NCBI GenBank assembly: GCA_943357985.1
Contig: CALRGR010000006.1
Coordinates: 1-55,413, forward strand
Reading direction: 5' to 3'
Length of the DNA: 55,413 nt
Source: Candidatus Levybacteria bacterium GW2011_GWA1_37_16
GTDB taxonomy: Bacteria; Patescibacteriota; Microgenomatia; Levybacterales; UBA12049
Positions 48,417 to 55,413 of the stretch are shown here, piece after piece. The notes below the pieces were generated by a model. That model was not told where the DNA came from, ran no database searches, and saw only the letters and a list, made by a program, of their open reading frames with translations. Numbering within the stretch: position 1 is the first letter of the stretch; each line of letters begins with the position of its first letter. The translations under genes were made by a program, and so were the position numbers.

Positions 48417-49100
48417 TTAGGTAAATTTTGTAAGGTTGAAGGATTTTCTATGAAGCTTAGATAGGCCATGTTTTTTAATCGCTGCTTGATGAGCCTTAGT
48501 TCCATAGCCTTTATGCTTTCCGAATCCGTACTGAGGGTATCTTTTCGATAGTTTTCTCATAAGCTCATCTCTTTCAACTTTTGCAATAATTGAAGCTGCT
48601 GCTATTGAAATACTAATTCTGTCCCCTTTTATAATTGCTTTTTGATTTTTAAGCCCTATTCTTTTTACATATTTAATATGAAAGCCATCGACCAATAAAT
48701 AGTATTTAGTATTAGATAGTATGTATTTTGTATCTTTGTCTTTTTTATACTTACTACTTTCTACTTTATACATAATACTTGCGATAGCTTTTCTGAAAGC
48801 TATCCGAGTTGCTTTGCCTATGCCGACTCGATTTATAATCGGAACTCCAACTGTCGCGATTGAGTACGACGCGCAGGTGTTTTTAATTAATTCCGAAAGT
48901 TTTTCTCGAGCACTTGGCTTCAAAAGCTTTGAATCATTAATTCCAAAACCATTTATCTCACCCGTCTCAGACTTAAAAACAACTGCTGCTACTGTTACAG
49001 GGCCTGCAAATGCGCCCCTGCCAACTTCATCTACGCCAATGATATATTTATTCCCCTTATTCCATAATTTGGTTTCTTCGGAGAAATTTGGTAAAATCAC
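48417..49100 (-). CDS. rnhB: Ribonuclease HII with low-complexity insertion
   Basis: RNase HII nicks RNA at RNA-DNA junctions. Motifs: YIIGVDEVGRGAFAGPVTVAAVVF, INDSKLLKPSAREKL, LLVDGFHIKYV, KGDRISISIAAASIIAKVERD and YGFGKHKGYGTKAHQ, with the catalytic DEDD residues. I start at GTG 49100 (VILPNFSEETKLW), because TATAAT at 49107-49112 lies six bases upstream, giving a leaderless mRNA. A Lys/Tyr/Ser-rich stretch (SSKYKKDKDTKYILSNTKY) between two core strands (48702-48767) is an insertion. Confidence 0.92.
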   Translation of the reverse strand: MILPNFSEETKLWNKGNKYIIGVDEVGRGAFAGPVTVAAVVFKSETGEINGFGINDSKLLKPSAREKLSELIKNTCASYSIATVGVPIINRVGIGKATRIAFRKAIASIMYKVESSKYKKDKDTKYILSNTKYYLLVDGFHIKYVKRIGLKNQKAIIKGDRISISIAAASIIAKVERDELMRKLSKRYPQYGFGKHKGYGTKAHQAAIKKHGLSKLHRKSFNLTKFT

Positions 49101-49162
49101 AAACCTATTATACAGATTTGATTTGACAGCTATATGCTTATTTGCTAGCATTTTATTTATCT

Positions 49163-49567
49163 ATGAAAACAATCTTAAGAAATACAGCAACTTATGGCCT
49201 TGGTCTTTTCTTTCTAGGTTTGATTGACGAAGGTTTAGTAATCCAAGGAGGAGTAGGTACTTATGTGGTAGGCGGGCTTGCTCTATGTCTGCTTTTTATG
49301 ATTGTGAAACCAATTCTTAACATTTTATCCCTGCCGCTTAATCTTATTACTCTTGGCCTTTTCTCTTTTCTGACAAATACTATAATTTTATATCTGGCTA
49401 CGGTATTTGTGCCTCAAATAAGAATTATGGCCTTTACTTTTTCAGGGGCTAGTTTTTCAGGTTTTATAATTCCTTCACTTTCCTTCAATACATTCTTTGC
49501 TTTTGTTGTATCAGCAGGGCTTTTGGCTCTTATTGTAGGATTTATATCATGGTTAACAAAAAGGTAG
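49163..49567 (+). CDS. Phage holin family 4-type (YvlD-like) membrane protein
   Basis: The 134-residue protein (from ATG 49163, MKTILRNTATYGLGLFFLG) has four membrane helices and the core LLFMIVKPILNILSLPLNLITLGLFSFLTNTIILYL of the holin 4_2/YvlD family. These are small membrane proteins of unclear function, not proven holins. TTGACA (49123-49128), 17 bases and TAGCAT form its promoter, back to back with rnhB. It overlaps yvcK by 19 bases. Confidence 0.85.
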   Translation: MKTILRNTATYGLGLFFLGLIDEGLVIQGGVGTYVVGGLALCLLFMIVKPILNILSLPLNLITLGLFSFLTNTIILYLATVFVPQIRIMAFTFSGASFSGFIIPSLSFNTFFAFVVSAGLLALIVGFISWLTKR

Positions 49568-50499
49568 TTTGTTTAGGAGGCGGCGTAGGGACCGCAAATT
49601 TACTTTCCGGAATAAAAGATGAGTTTTCAGATATTAATGTTGTGGTTTCCGTTGCGGATGACGGAGGTTCTGCCGGAAGGCTTAGGAGATATTACAAGAT
49701 TCCTCCAACAGGAGACATTGTTAACTGTATGATTGCCTTATCGGATGCAGATAAAGTAATGTTGGATCTTTTAAAATTTAGATTCCCCGGAGAAAGATAT
49801 GGCCCTGATAACATTTTGCCGGGTCAAAAAATTGCAAATCTTATGTTTGCCGCTTTGATGCTTAACGCAAATAATATTAGTGAAGCAATTGGCAAGATGA
49901 AGGAAGTTTTCCAAGTTAAAGCAAATATTTATCCGTCCGCTCTTACAAAGATTTCCTTAAGAGCAAAGACTTCAACCGGACATATTGTAAGACGTGAAGA
50001 AAACATAGATATGGGACGCTTCAAAGGCCGGATTAAGAGATTATATATTTATCCTCAAAATCCAAAAGTTGATGTTAGGGCTATTGAAGCAATTAAAGAA
50101 GCAGATGTTATTATTGCAGGCCCCGGTGATTTGTATACTACAATTCTTCCAACAATTATTATTCCAAAAATAGCCGAAGAACTTAAAAAATCAAAAGCAA
50201 AAAAAATATTTGTTGTAAACGTAGCTAACAAATTCTTTGAAACTCCAAATTACTCTGTTTCCGACTTTATTGCCGCTATTAAAAAACACTGTGGATTTCA
50301 GCCCTTTGACACATTTCTTATAAATAACAATGTAGAGTACAAAATTCCTGATGGGTTTAGAAAAGAGTATTCCATAGCACCTTTAAGTAAGGATAAAAAC
50401 ATTGCCGTTGATTGTGTCTACAGAGATTTAATTAACGAAGAGTTTCCTATATACCACAGCTCCAAGAAACTTGCCAAAGCTATAGTTGAATATATATAA
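49549..50499 (+). CDS. yvcK: YvcK/CofD-like protein (gluconeogenesis factor family)
   Basis: The 316-residue Rossmann-type protein has GGGVGTANLLSGIKD, the SVADDGGSAGRLRRYY motif, PPTGDIVNCMIALSD and IIAGPGDLYTTILPTIIIP. YvcK binds UDP-sugars and is needed for growth on gluconeogenic carbon and normal cell shape; it supports peptidoglycan synthesis in several bacteria. The start overlaps the holin-like gene by 19 bases. secG follows eight bases later. Confidence 0.92.
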   Translation: MVNKKVVCLGGGVGTANLLSGIKDEFSDINVVVSVADDGGSAGRLRRYYKIPPTGDIVNCMIALSDADKVMLDLLKFRFPGERYGPDNILPGQKIANLMFAALMLNANNISEAIGKMKEVFQVKANIYPSALTKISLRAKTSTGHIVRREENIDMGRFKGRIKRLYIYPQNPKVDVRAIEAIKEADVIIAGPGDLYTTILPTIIIPKIAEELKKSKAKKIFVVNVANKFFETPNYSVSDFIAAIKKHCGFQPFDTFLINNNVEYKIPDGFRKEYSIAPLSKDKNIAVDCVYRDLINEEFPIYHSSKKLAKAIVEYI

Positions 50500-50507
50500 T
50501 AGAGAAG

Positions 50508-50723
50508 ATGTTGTTTACCATTATATTGCAGATTATAGTTTCCGCCCTTCTCATAGGCGCAGTTTTGCTTCAAAGTCAAAGCGGAGGCTTGTCTACTGCC
50601 TTTGGTGGAGGAGGAGAATTTTATAGAAGCAGAAGAAGTCTGGAAAAGTTTCTGTATGCGGCAACTATAGTTTTGGCTGCGGTTTTTGGACTCTTATCTG
50701 TTATTCTCCTTATCCCCCGATAA
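50508..50723 (+). CDS. secG: Protein translocase subunit SecG
   Basis: A 71-residue two-span SecG: ILQIIVSALLIGAVLLQSQSGGLSTAFGGGG followed by a second hydrophobic helix. SecG assists protein export with SecY and SecE. The Gly-rich loop and LQSQSGG motif are diagnostic. It lies eight bases after yvcK and eleven before the substrate-binding-like gene. Confidence 0.93.
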   Translation: MLFTIILQIIVSALLIGAVLLQSQSGGLSTAFGGGGEFYRSRRSLEKFLYAATIVLAAVFGLLSVILLIPR

Positions 50724-50733
50724 CCTTGTTTTT

Positions 50734-52101
50734 ATGATTTTCTTTAAAAGAAAAAGACTTATAATTTGGCTGCTTAAGGCATATATTAAAAAGCATGGCA
50801 AGACAATTATTTTCTTTTTTGTGGCAGGGATTTTTGTTTTTTCTTTTCTTTTCTTAACCAAAGATATTTTTATTGGTAAAGTTCCTTTTGTACAAAAACA
50901 AACAGTAGGCCTTGTGGGTTCATATGACATCAATAGTTTGCCTGCCGAAATTCTTCTTAGTGTATCCAAAGGGTTAACTACCGTAGATAATAAGGGAAAT
51001 ATTTCTCCTTCTTTGGCGTCTTTCTGGAAAATTGAAGATAATGGAAGAAAATATACATTTAGACTTATTAAAAATGTTGTTTTTAGCGATGGAGAAAAAT
51101 TTACCTCAAAAAGCATAAATTATGGATTTTCAAATGTTAGCACACAAAGACCCGATGATTATACGATTGTCTTTAGGTTAAAAGATAATTATTCTCCGTT
51201 TCTAGTCACCGTTTCAAGGCCTATATTTAAAAAAGGTTTTGTTGGCATTGGTGATTATAAAATAAAAAACATAAACCTGAATGGAAGTTTTGTGGAAAGC
51301 CTGTCACTTTCTTCAAATAAAGATAAGTATGGAAGCATTTCGTATCAATTTTACCCTACTCAGGCGTCGCTTAAGACAGCGTATGTGCTGGGAGAAGTTT
51401 CTCAGGTAAAAGGGCTTACCGATTTGAAATTTAAAAACTCATCTTTTTCTTCTTTTAAAAGTACAAAGGTAACAAGGGCAATAGACAACACTAAGCTTGT
51501 TTCTCTTTTTTATAATACAAAAGATGGCACACTATCGGATAACAGAGTGAGAAAAGCTCTAACTTACGCTTTGCCGGATTCATTTCCTATGGGTCTTAGG
51601 AATTCAAGTCCCTTTCCGCCAGATTCATGGGCAAGAGCCGAATCTGCGGTTTCGGAAATAAGACAGGATTATAATCATTCCAAACTTCTTTTATCTGAGT
51701 CTCAAACTGCAAGTGATGGTGCTAAGCTTTCTTTTGAAATAAAAACCCTTCCTCAGTATGAAGATGCTGCAAAAATTATCGTTGATTCTTGGAAAAAACT
51801 GGATGTCAACGCAACAGTTAAAGTAGTTGATTCAATTCCATCTTCTTTTCAAATTTTTCTGGGAGATTTTAATCTTTCAAAAGACCCGGATGAATATCCC
51901 CTTTGGCATTCATCTCAACCCAATAATATAACAAGATATAAAAACTTGAGGATAGATAAGCTTTTAGAAGATGGAAGAAAAGAAGTAAGTATAGAAGAAA
52001 GAAAAAAGATTTACTCTAGTTTTGAAAAATATATTCTGGATGACTCCCCTGCTTCATTCCTCTATCTTCCCTACAGCTTTGATGTTGTCCGGTCTAATTA
52101 A
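50734..52101 (+). CDS. Membrane-anchored oligopeptide-binding-like (SBP_bac_5) protein
   Basis: I start at ATG 50734 (MIFFKRKRLIIWLL), 455 residues. An N-terminal signal anchor (TIIFFFVAGIFVFSFLFLT) is followed by an SBP_bac_5 fold: ILLSVSKGLTTVDNKGNISPSLASFWKIEDNGRKYTFRLIKNVVFSDGEKFTS, then VRKALTYALPDSFP. There is no lipobox cysteine, so it is tethered by a helix and not by lipid. No Opp/Dpp permease is nearby. It is shorter than typical OppA (about 540). It may bind peptides scavenged by the cell. Confidence 0.85.
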   Translation: MIFFKRKRLIIWLLKAYIKKHGKTIIFFFVAGIFVFSFLFLTKDIFIGKVPFVQKQTVGLVGSYDINSLPAEILLSVSKGLTTVDNKGNISPSLASFWKIEDNGRKYTFRLIKNVVFSDGEKFTSKSINYGFSNVSTQRPDDYTIVFRLKDNYSPFLVTVSRPIFKKGFVGIGDYKIKNINLNGSFVESLSLSSNKDKYGSISYQFYPTQASLKTAYVLGEVSQVKGLTDLKFKNSSFSSFKSTKVTRAIDNTKLVSLFYNTKDGTLSDNRVRKALTYALPDSFPMGLRNSSPFPPDSWARAESAVSEIRQDYNHSKLLLSESQTASDGAKLSFEIKTLPQYEDAAKIIVDSWKKLDVNATVKVVDSIPSSFQIFLGDFNLSKDPDEYPLWHSSQPNNITRYKNLRIDKLLEDGRKEVSIEERKKIYSSFEKYILDDSPASFLYLPYSFDVVRSN

Positions 52102-53380
52102 GGTTACCATTCATTGCCTTGGAGCGGAGTTTTCTATGATATGTTATTGCAAATCTGTGTGCTTCATCTCTAATTTTCATAACTAGGTTTAAAGGGTCGG
52201 ACCCTCTAGGTAAAGAAATTTCCTGTAAGTCTGGGGTAATAATGGTTTCAAGTCTTTTAGCAAGTCCAATAATTGGAACGTCGACGCCCGACTCCTCGAT
52301 TGCCTTTTTTGCGGCAGAAACTTGACCTTTCCCTCCGTCTATAATAATCAGTCCCGGCATTGCCCAGTCTTTTCTCGCAAATCTTCTTTTCAAAACTTCC
52401 TGCATCATTGCAAAATCATTAGGGCCCAGAGTTCTTTTTATTTTAAATCTTCTGTACTCGGAAGTATTTTTTGTGCCGTTTTCAAATACAACCATAGAGC
52501 CTGTTGCCAATTTTCCGGAAATGTTTGATATGTCGTAGCACTCTATTCTCTGAACACTCTTAACTCCCACACCTTTTTCATTTAAGACAGTCCTTAAGGA
52601 GGTCATTTCCTTATTTCTGAGATCTTCTTCAAGGTTAGGATTAATTTCATAGTCAAAAGGTTTATGAGACTCGCTTGTGACAAATTTAATTGCGTCGATT
52701 TTCCGCTGGATCTCACCTGCTTTTTCAAACTCGTCAAGATTGCTTAATCGGTTTCTCTCTTTCTCAAGCCCAGCAATTACTTTCCTTGTGTTTCCTTTTA
52801 AGAAATCTATGATTCTCCTAATATTTTTTTTATATTCATTGAGCTGGAGATCTAAAAGCAACGGAGGACATGGACAAAGACGCAAATGGTTATAAAGACA
52901 CATTTTTTTAGGATGGTTAATAACCGATTGATAAGGAAAAATTTTCCTTATGGTTTTTAATACCAAGCGTACAGATGATGCACTTGGGAAACGGCCAAAG
53001 TAAATAGATTTTTTATCATCCTCTTTTCTTGATATTAAAACAGCAGGATATTTATCTTTAACATTTACTCTAATAAGAGGATAAGTCTTATCATCTAACA
53101 GTTTTATATTATAAAATGGTTTGAACTGTTGAACCATATCTGCTTCAAGCAGGAATGACTCAATTTCCGATTGAGTTTTTATAACCTTAATTTTGCTTAT
53201 TTTTGAAACCAGTTGTTTGGTTTTATATCCTAAATCTGAAGAGTTTGAAAAATAAGAAGAGACTCTGCTTTTAAGATTCTTTGCCTTACCAATATAAAGA
53301 ACATCACTCTTTTTGCTTAAAAAGATGTAAATGCCCGGACTTTGAGGTAATAATAAATATGAAAGTCGTGAATATAACAA
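52094..53380 (-). CDS. uvrC: Excinuclease ABC subunit C, truncated at the C-terminus
   Basis: UvrC makes both incisions in nucleotide excision repair. The 428-residue protein has the GIY-YIG nuclease (PGIYIFLSKKSDVLYIGKAKNLKSRV), a UVR motif near 200-240 and the RNase H-like second nuclease (IECYDISNISGKLATGSMVVFENG; IIIDGGKGQVSAAKKAI; ...DEAHRFAITYHR). It ends shortly after this, without the C-terminal double HhH that most UvrC use to bind DNA (about 600 residues in total). The start overlaps the transglutaminase-like gene by 77 bases. Confidence 0.92.
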   Translation of the reverse strand: MLYSRLSYLLLPQSPGIYIFLSKKSDVLYIGKAKNLKSRVSSYFSNSSDLGYKTKQLVSKISKIKVIKTQSEIESFLLEADMVQQFKPFYNIKLLDDKTYPLIRVNVKDKYPAVLISRKEDDKKSIYFGRFPSASSVRLVLKTIRKIFPYQSVINHPKKMCLYNHLRLCPCPPLLLDLQLNEYKKNIRRIIDFLKGNTRKVIAGLEKERNRLSNLDEFEKAGEIQRKIDAIKFVTSESHKPFDYEINPNLEEDLRNKEMTSLRTVLNEKGVGVKSVQRIECYDISNISGKLATGSMVVFENGTKNTSEYRRFKIKRTLGPNDFAMMQEVLKRRFARKDWAMPGLIIIDGGKGQVSAAKKAIEESGVDVPIIGLAKRLETIITPDLQEISLPRGSDPLNLVMKIRDEAHRFAITYHRKLRSKAMNGNLN

Positions 53381-55139
53381 TTAAAGCACCCCCTACGGCC
53401 AAAAGCTGAACTTTTGAGAAATTAAACGGAGATATTAAAATTTTTGCCGTAATGACTTTTTGGCCGATTGTGATTGTAACCTGGTCTTGCCTATTTGTCA
53501 AAAGAGATGGAGTAGTGAATTTAAGAGGTATAGAAATGTTTCCATAAGGAGGGATTGAATCTATGCTAATTTCTTGGTTTTGAGGTTCTAATATATCCGT
53601 CTCTACTTTAATAGTCTGAGGTTGGGATATCTGACCTCCCTCATTTTTTATTATAATTTGTCCGTAAACAGGTGCCCAAGGAAAAGCAGACTTTGTGATC
53701 TCTAAGTCTGTTTTAAAGGTTGAAAGAGTTTCGTCAAGGTGGGTATCAACATTTACCAACACGTCTTTTTTATTTTCTTGTCCGGGTAGTTTATATCCTC
53801 CTGCCGGAACAGGATAACCGCTGTCTTTACCTTTTATAACAAAAGCTAAATGGTCAAAATCCAAAACATTAAAATAGTCAACCCCTCCGGTTGTTTTTCC
53901 CCAAGTGGGATCAACCATAATCCAAGTTTTTCTATCATTATCATAATACTCAGGCCACGCATGCAAGATATCCTTTACAAGCGACAATGGTCTCTCCCGT
54001 GAGTTTTCGGTGAAAGCATATCCATCTACTTCTCTGGCCGGAATTCCTGCTGCACGTGAAAGTGCTATGAAAAGATCATTAAACTCAAGGCAAACAGCAG
54101 ACGTAGGTTCATCCAACACTTTTTGGGCTCCAAGCCTAGGCTTATTAGTTGTTACTCTTGAAAAATCATAGCTTAAAGTTTTTACGACGTAGTTGTAAAT
54201 TGCCTGAGGAGTTTTAAGATTATTTGCCAGTTTTTTTATTTGTATATTGTCTGATTGCCAGAAAGGCTGCGGTTTTAAATATTCTGCTTTTAAGCTTTCA
54301 GATAATTCTTCCGGGCGGGAAATCAAACTTACTTTAGCTTTGCCTTTTACATGTACATCTAATTTCTGAGAAGCTGAGAGTACATACTCTGCTAGCCAAT
54401 TTCCATCCGAATCAACTCTGACGTTTACAGGAGCAGGTATCATCTGATTAATTTCGCTGTCTTGATAATTTGTATTTGGGGGAAGCGCAATTTCTGTTTT
54501 AATTTTAAAAAGATTGTTATTGTATAGATGATAAGTTAGGTCAAAAGAATAAACCTGGTAGTCTCCATATGCAATATAAACTCCTGATTTTCCCAAAGTC
54601 TCTTTAGTAAAGGTTAAGTTACTAGATGTTGAGTTGATAACTGCCGGCTTTATATAAGCTGGTGCTCCAAGCGCTGAGGGAGTAATTACGTTAACGCTAA
54701 AGACAGAAAAATCGTTTTGATTTGAAAGTCCCGGAATGTTTACTTCAAGAATCCTTCCTAGATTTTCAGCAATTCCCTGTGTATCAAAAGATAAATTAAA
54801 AGTTAATTTTTGCTCCAGACCAACAACTCTTTGGTTAAATGGAATGCCAACGGTTGTTCCCCTTGTATCCTTTGTAATGTCTGGTTTTATCTCACCTTCT
54901 GCGTCAGATGCTTTGATGTTTTCTATATCTGTCACGCCAAGTTGGATCTTATAATAAGAGGCGTAGTAGTTAGTGGTTTTGTTTGTTAGGATAACTTTGA
55001 AATTTACGCGAGCATTGCCATTTTGAGAGATGTTATAAGAGATAGAGTAATTGGTTGAGAAATTTTCCTCTGCATAAGCATTGCGGACAGAAAAAAAGAA
55101 AATAATTACAACAAAAAGAAGAAATAATATTTTTTTCAT
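53304..55139 (-). CDS. Secreted transglutaminase-like domain protein, membrane anchored
   Basis: 611 residues. An N-terminal signal peptide (MKKILFLLFVVIIFFFSVRNAYA) leads to about 290 residues of beta-rich sequence, then a transglutaminase-like core with Cys350 (TSAVCLEFNDLFIAL), His393 (ILHAWPEYYD) and Asp410 (IMVDPTWG). A C-terminal beta domain and one membrane helix (VQLLAVGGALIVIFTTFIFII) anchor it outside. It probably cleaves or cross-links peptides at the surface. TATAAT at 55149-55154 gives a leaderless start. Confidence 0.85.
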   Translation of the reverse strand: MKKILFLLFVVIIFFFSVRNAYAEENFSTNYSISYNISQNGNARVNFKVILTNKTTNYYASYYKIQLGVTDIENIKASDAEGEIKPDITKDTRGTTVGIPFNQRVVGLEQKLTFNLSFDTQGIAENLGRILEVNIPGLSNQNDFSVFSVNVITPSALGAPAYIKPAVINSTSSNLTFTKETLGKSGVYIAYGDYQVYSFDLTYHLYNNNLFKIKTEIALPPNTNYQDSEINQMIPAPVNVRVDSDGNWLAEYVLSASQKLDVHVKGKAKVSLISRPEELSESLKAEYLKPQPFWQSDNIQIKKLANNLKTPQAIYNYVVKTLSYDFSRVTTNKPRLGAQKVLDEPTSAVCLEFNDLFIALSRAAGIPAREVDGYAFTENSRERPLSLVKDILHAWPEYYDNDRKTWIMVDPTWGKTTGGVDYFNVLDFDHLAFVIKGKDSGYPVPAGGYKLPGQENKKDVLVNVDTHLDETLSTFKTDLEITKSAFPWAPVYGQIIIKNEGGQISQPQTIKVETDILEPQNQEISIDSIPPYGNISIPLKFTTPSLLTNRQDQVTITIGQKVITAKILISPFNFSKVQLLAVGGALIVIFTTFIFIITSKSGHLHLFKQKE

Positions 55140-55340
55140 TTATAGCTTATTATACATATCTTATCCGGAGCCCCACAACTTCCCTTTCCGCAGCGGACTT
55201 GTAGAGCATGCGAATGATAGTAATTAAGCCTCTTATAATCCTGAAGTATAGTTTTCTGAAGGGAAAGAAATATAATTTTGATACAAAAATTTTCTAATTT
55301 ATTAGGGCACCTTATCCACAAAAAACTTCCCTACATATAA

Positions 55341-55376
55341 ATATTCCATTTTGGCATATTCCATTGTGGAATATAA
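55341..55376 (+). promoter_or_regulatory. Autoregulatory operator and promoter of the XRE gene
   Basis: TATTCCATTTTGG (55341-55353) is followed by the exact palindrome ATATTCCA-TTG-TGGAATAT (55355-55373), which repeats its core and overlaps TATAAT (55371-55376). The ATG at 55386 is nine bases after the -10. Confidence 0.65.
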
Positions 55377-55385
55377 TATTAATTT

Positions 55386-55413
55386 ATGAGTAAAGCAATA
55401 TATTCTCAAGAGC
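55386..55413 (+). CDS. XRE-family helix-turn-helix regulator (3' end missing)
   Basis: Only nine codons are visible (MSKAIYSQE). They match the start of Patescibacteria XRE regulators that I recall as beginning MSK-IYS-E, so this is a tentative identification helped by the palindromic operator over its promoter. The mRNA is probably nearly leaderless. Confidence 0.45.

Noticed and set aside
48721-49227. 168-residue plus-strand ORF
   Set aside because: It is antisense to rnhB, whose motifs are clear; the peptide lacks any recognisable pattern.

Overview
The window reads as a chromosomal segment of a Patescibacteria (Candidate Phyla Radiation) bacterium, most likely in the Microgenomates. This is inferred from sequence style, since no rRNA gene is present to settle it. 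The base composition is AT-rich and genes are packed with overlaps of 1 to 77 bases. Several housekeeping proteins are reduced: trigger factor has no PPIase domain, ThrS no editing domain, PheT no EMAP domain and UvrC no HhH end. Many promoters sit only 4 to 10 bases before the start codon, implying leaderless mRNAs. Two small families resemble ones I know mainly from this group (DUF5660-like, DUF5663-like). The genetic code looks standard.

Layout. 1-4573 (+): the end of a cysteine-rich surface protein, a PilX-like pseudopilin and pilM-pilN-pilO of a type IV pilus. 4557-6952 (-): a translation and RNA operon, rpmF-nusB-rnc-rpsP-khpA-trmD. 7006-11076 (-): an HD-domain protein, then tyrS, an unannotated 35-residue membrane ORF and recG. 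11127-13445 (+): a class A penicillin-binding protein. 13442-19043 (-): thrS-infC-rpmI-rplT, a terminator, pheS-pheT, and a small membrane protein upstream. 19073-19820: a compact high-GC cassette with terminal inverted repeats, a large promoter palindrome and leader terminators. 19843-23371 (-): tRNA-Val, a ParB-like protein, a DUF5660-like protein, trigger factor, tRNA-Leu and two related secreted lysozyme-like proteins. 23440-26137: tRNA-Leu, a DNA-binding repeat protein preceded by an in-frame stop, a TerC/DUF475 protein, five tRNAs and a GIY-YIG nuclease. 26130-31541 (-): an envelope glycan block (GT2, two polytopic glycosyltransferase-like proteins) with DUF192 and greA inside. 31632-34528: DUF378, a D,D-carboxypeptidase, an HxlR regulator divergent from an unknown gene, and a methyltransferase. 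34620-35196: five tRNAs plus a probable structured RNA. 35199-45632: helical and barrel-like envelope proteins, dinB, an ATP-cone nuclease, an MFS transporter, a flippase-DUF2079 fusion and a MacAB-like exporter. 45640-47211: a one-gene island with a caspase-like protein at tRNA-Arg. 47265-55413: tRNA-Lys, an acyltransferase, rnhB, a holin-like protein, yvcK, secG, an oligopeptide-binding-like protein, uvrC, a transglutaminase-like protein and the start of an XRE regulator.

How it fits together. The conserved blocks serve translation, DNA repair, wall synthesis and remodelling, and a pilus plus glycosylated envelope, as expected for a small host-associated cell. Novelty is concentrated beside tRNA genes. 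The caspase-like island at tRNA-Arg and the cassette at 19073-19820 are the best candidates for undescribed mobile or regulated units. The cassette shares operator words with the HxlR gene about 14 kb away, and a second promoter motif with a lysozyme-like gene. Fifteen tRNA genes are present; the tRNA-His has a strongly aberrant T-loop. No CRISPR array, rRNA gene or transposase was seen, and no gap above 300 bases lacks a feature.
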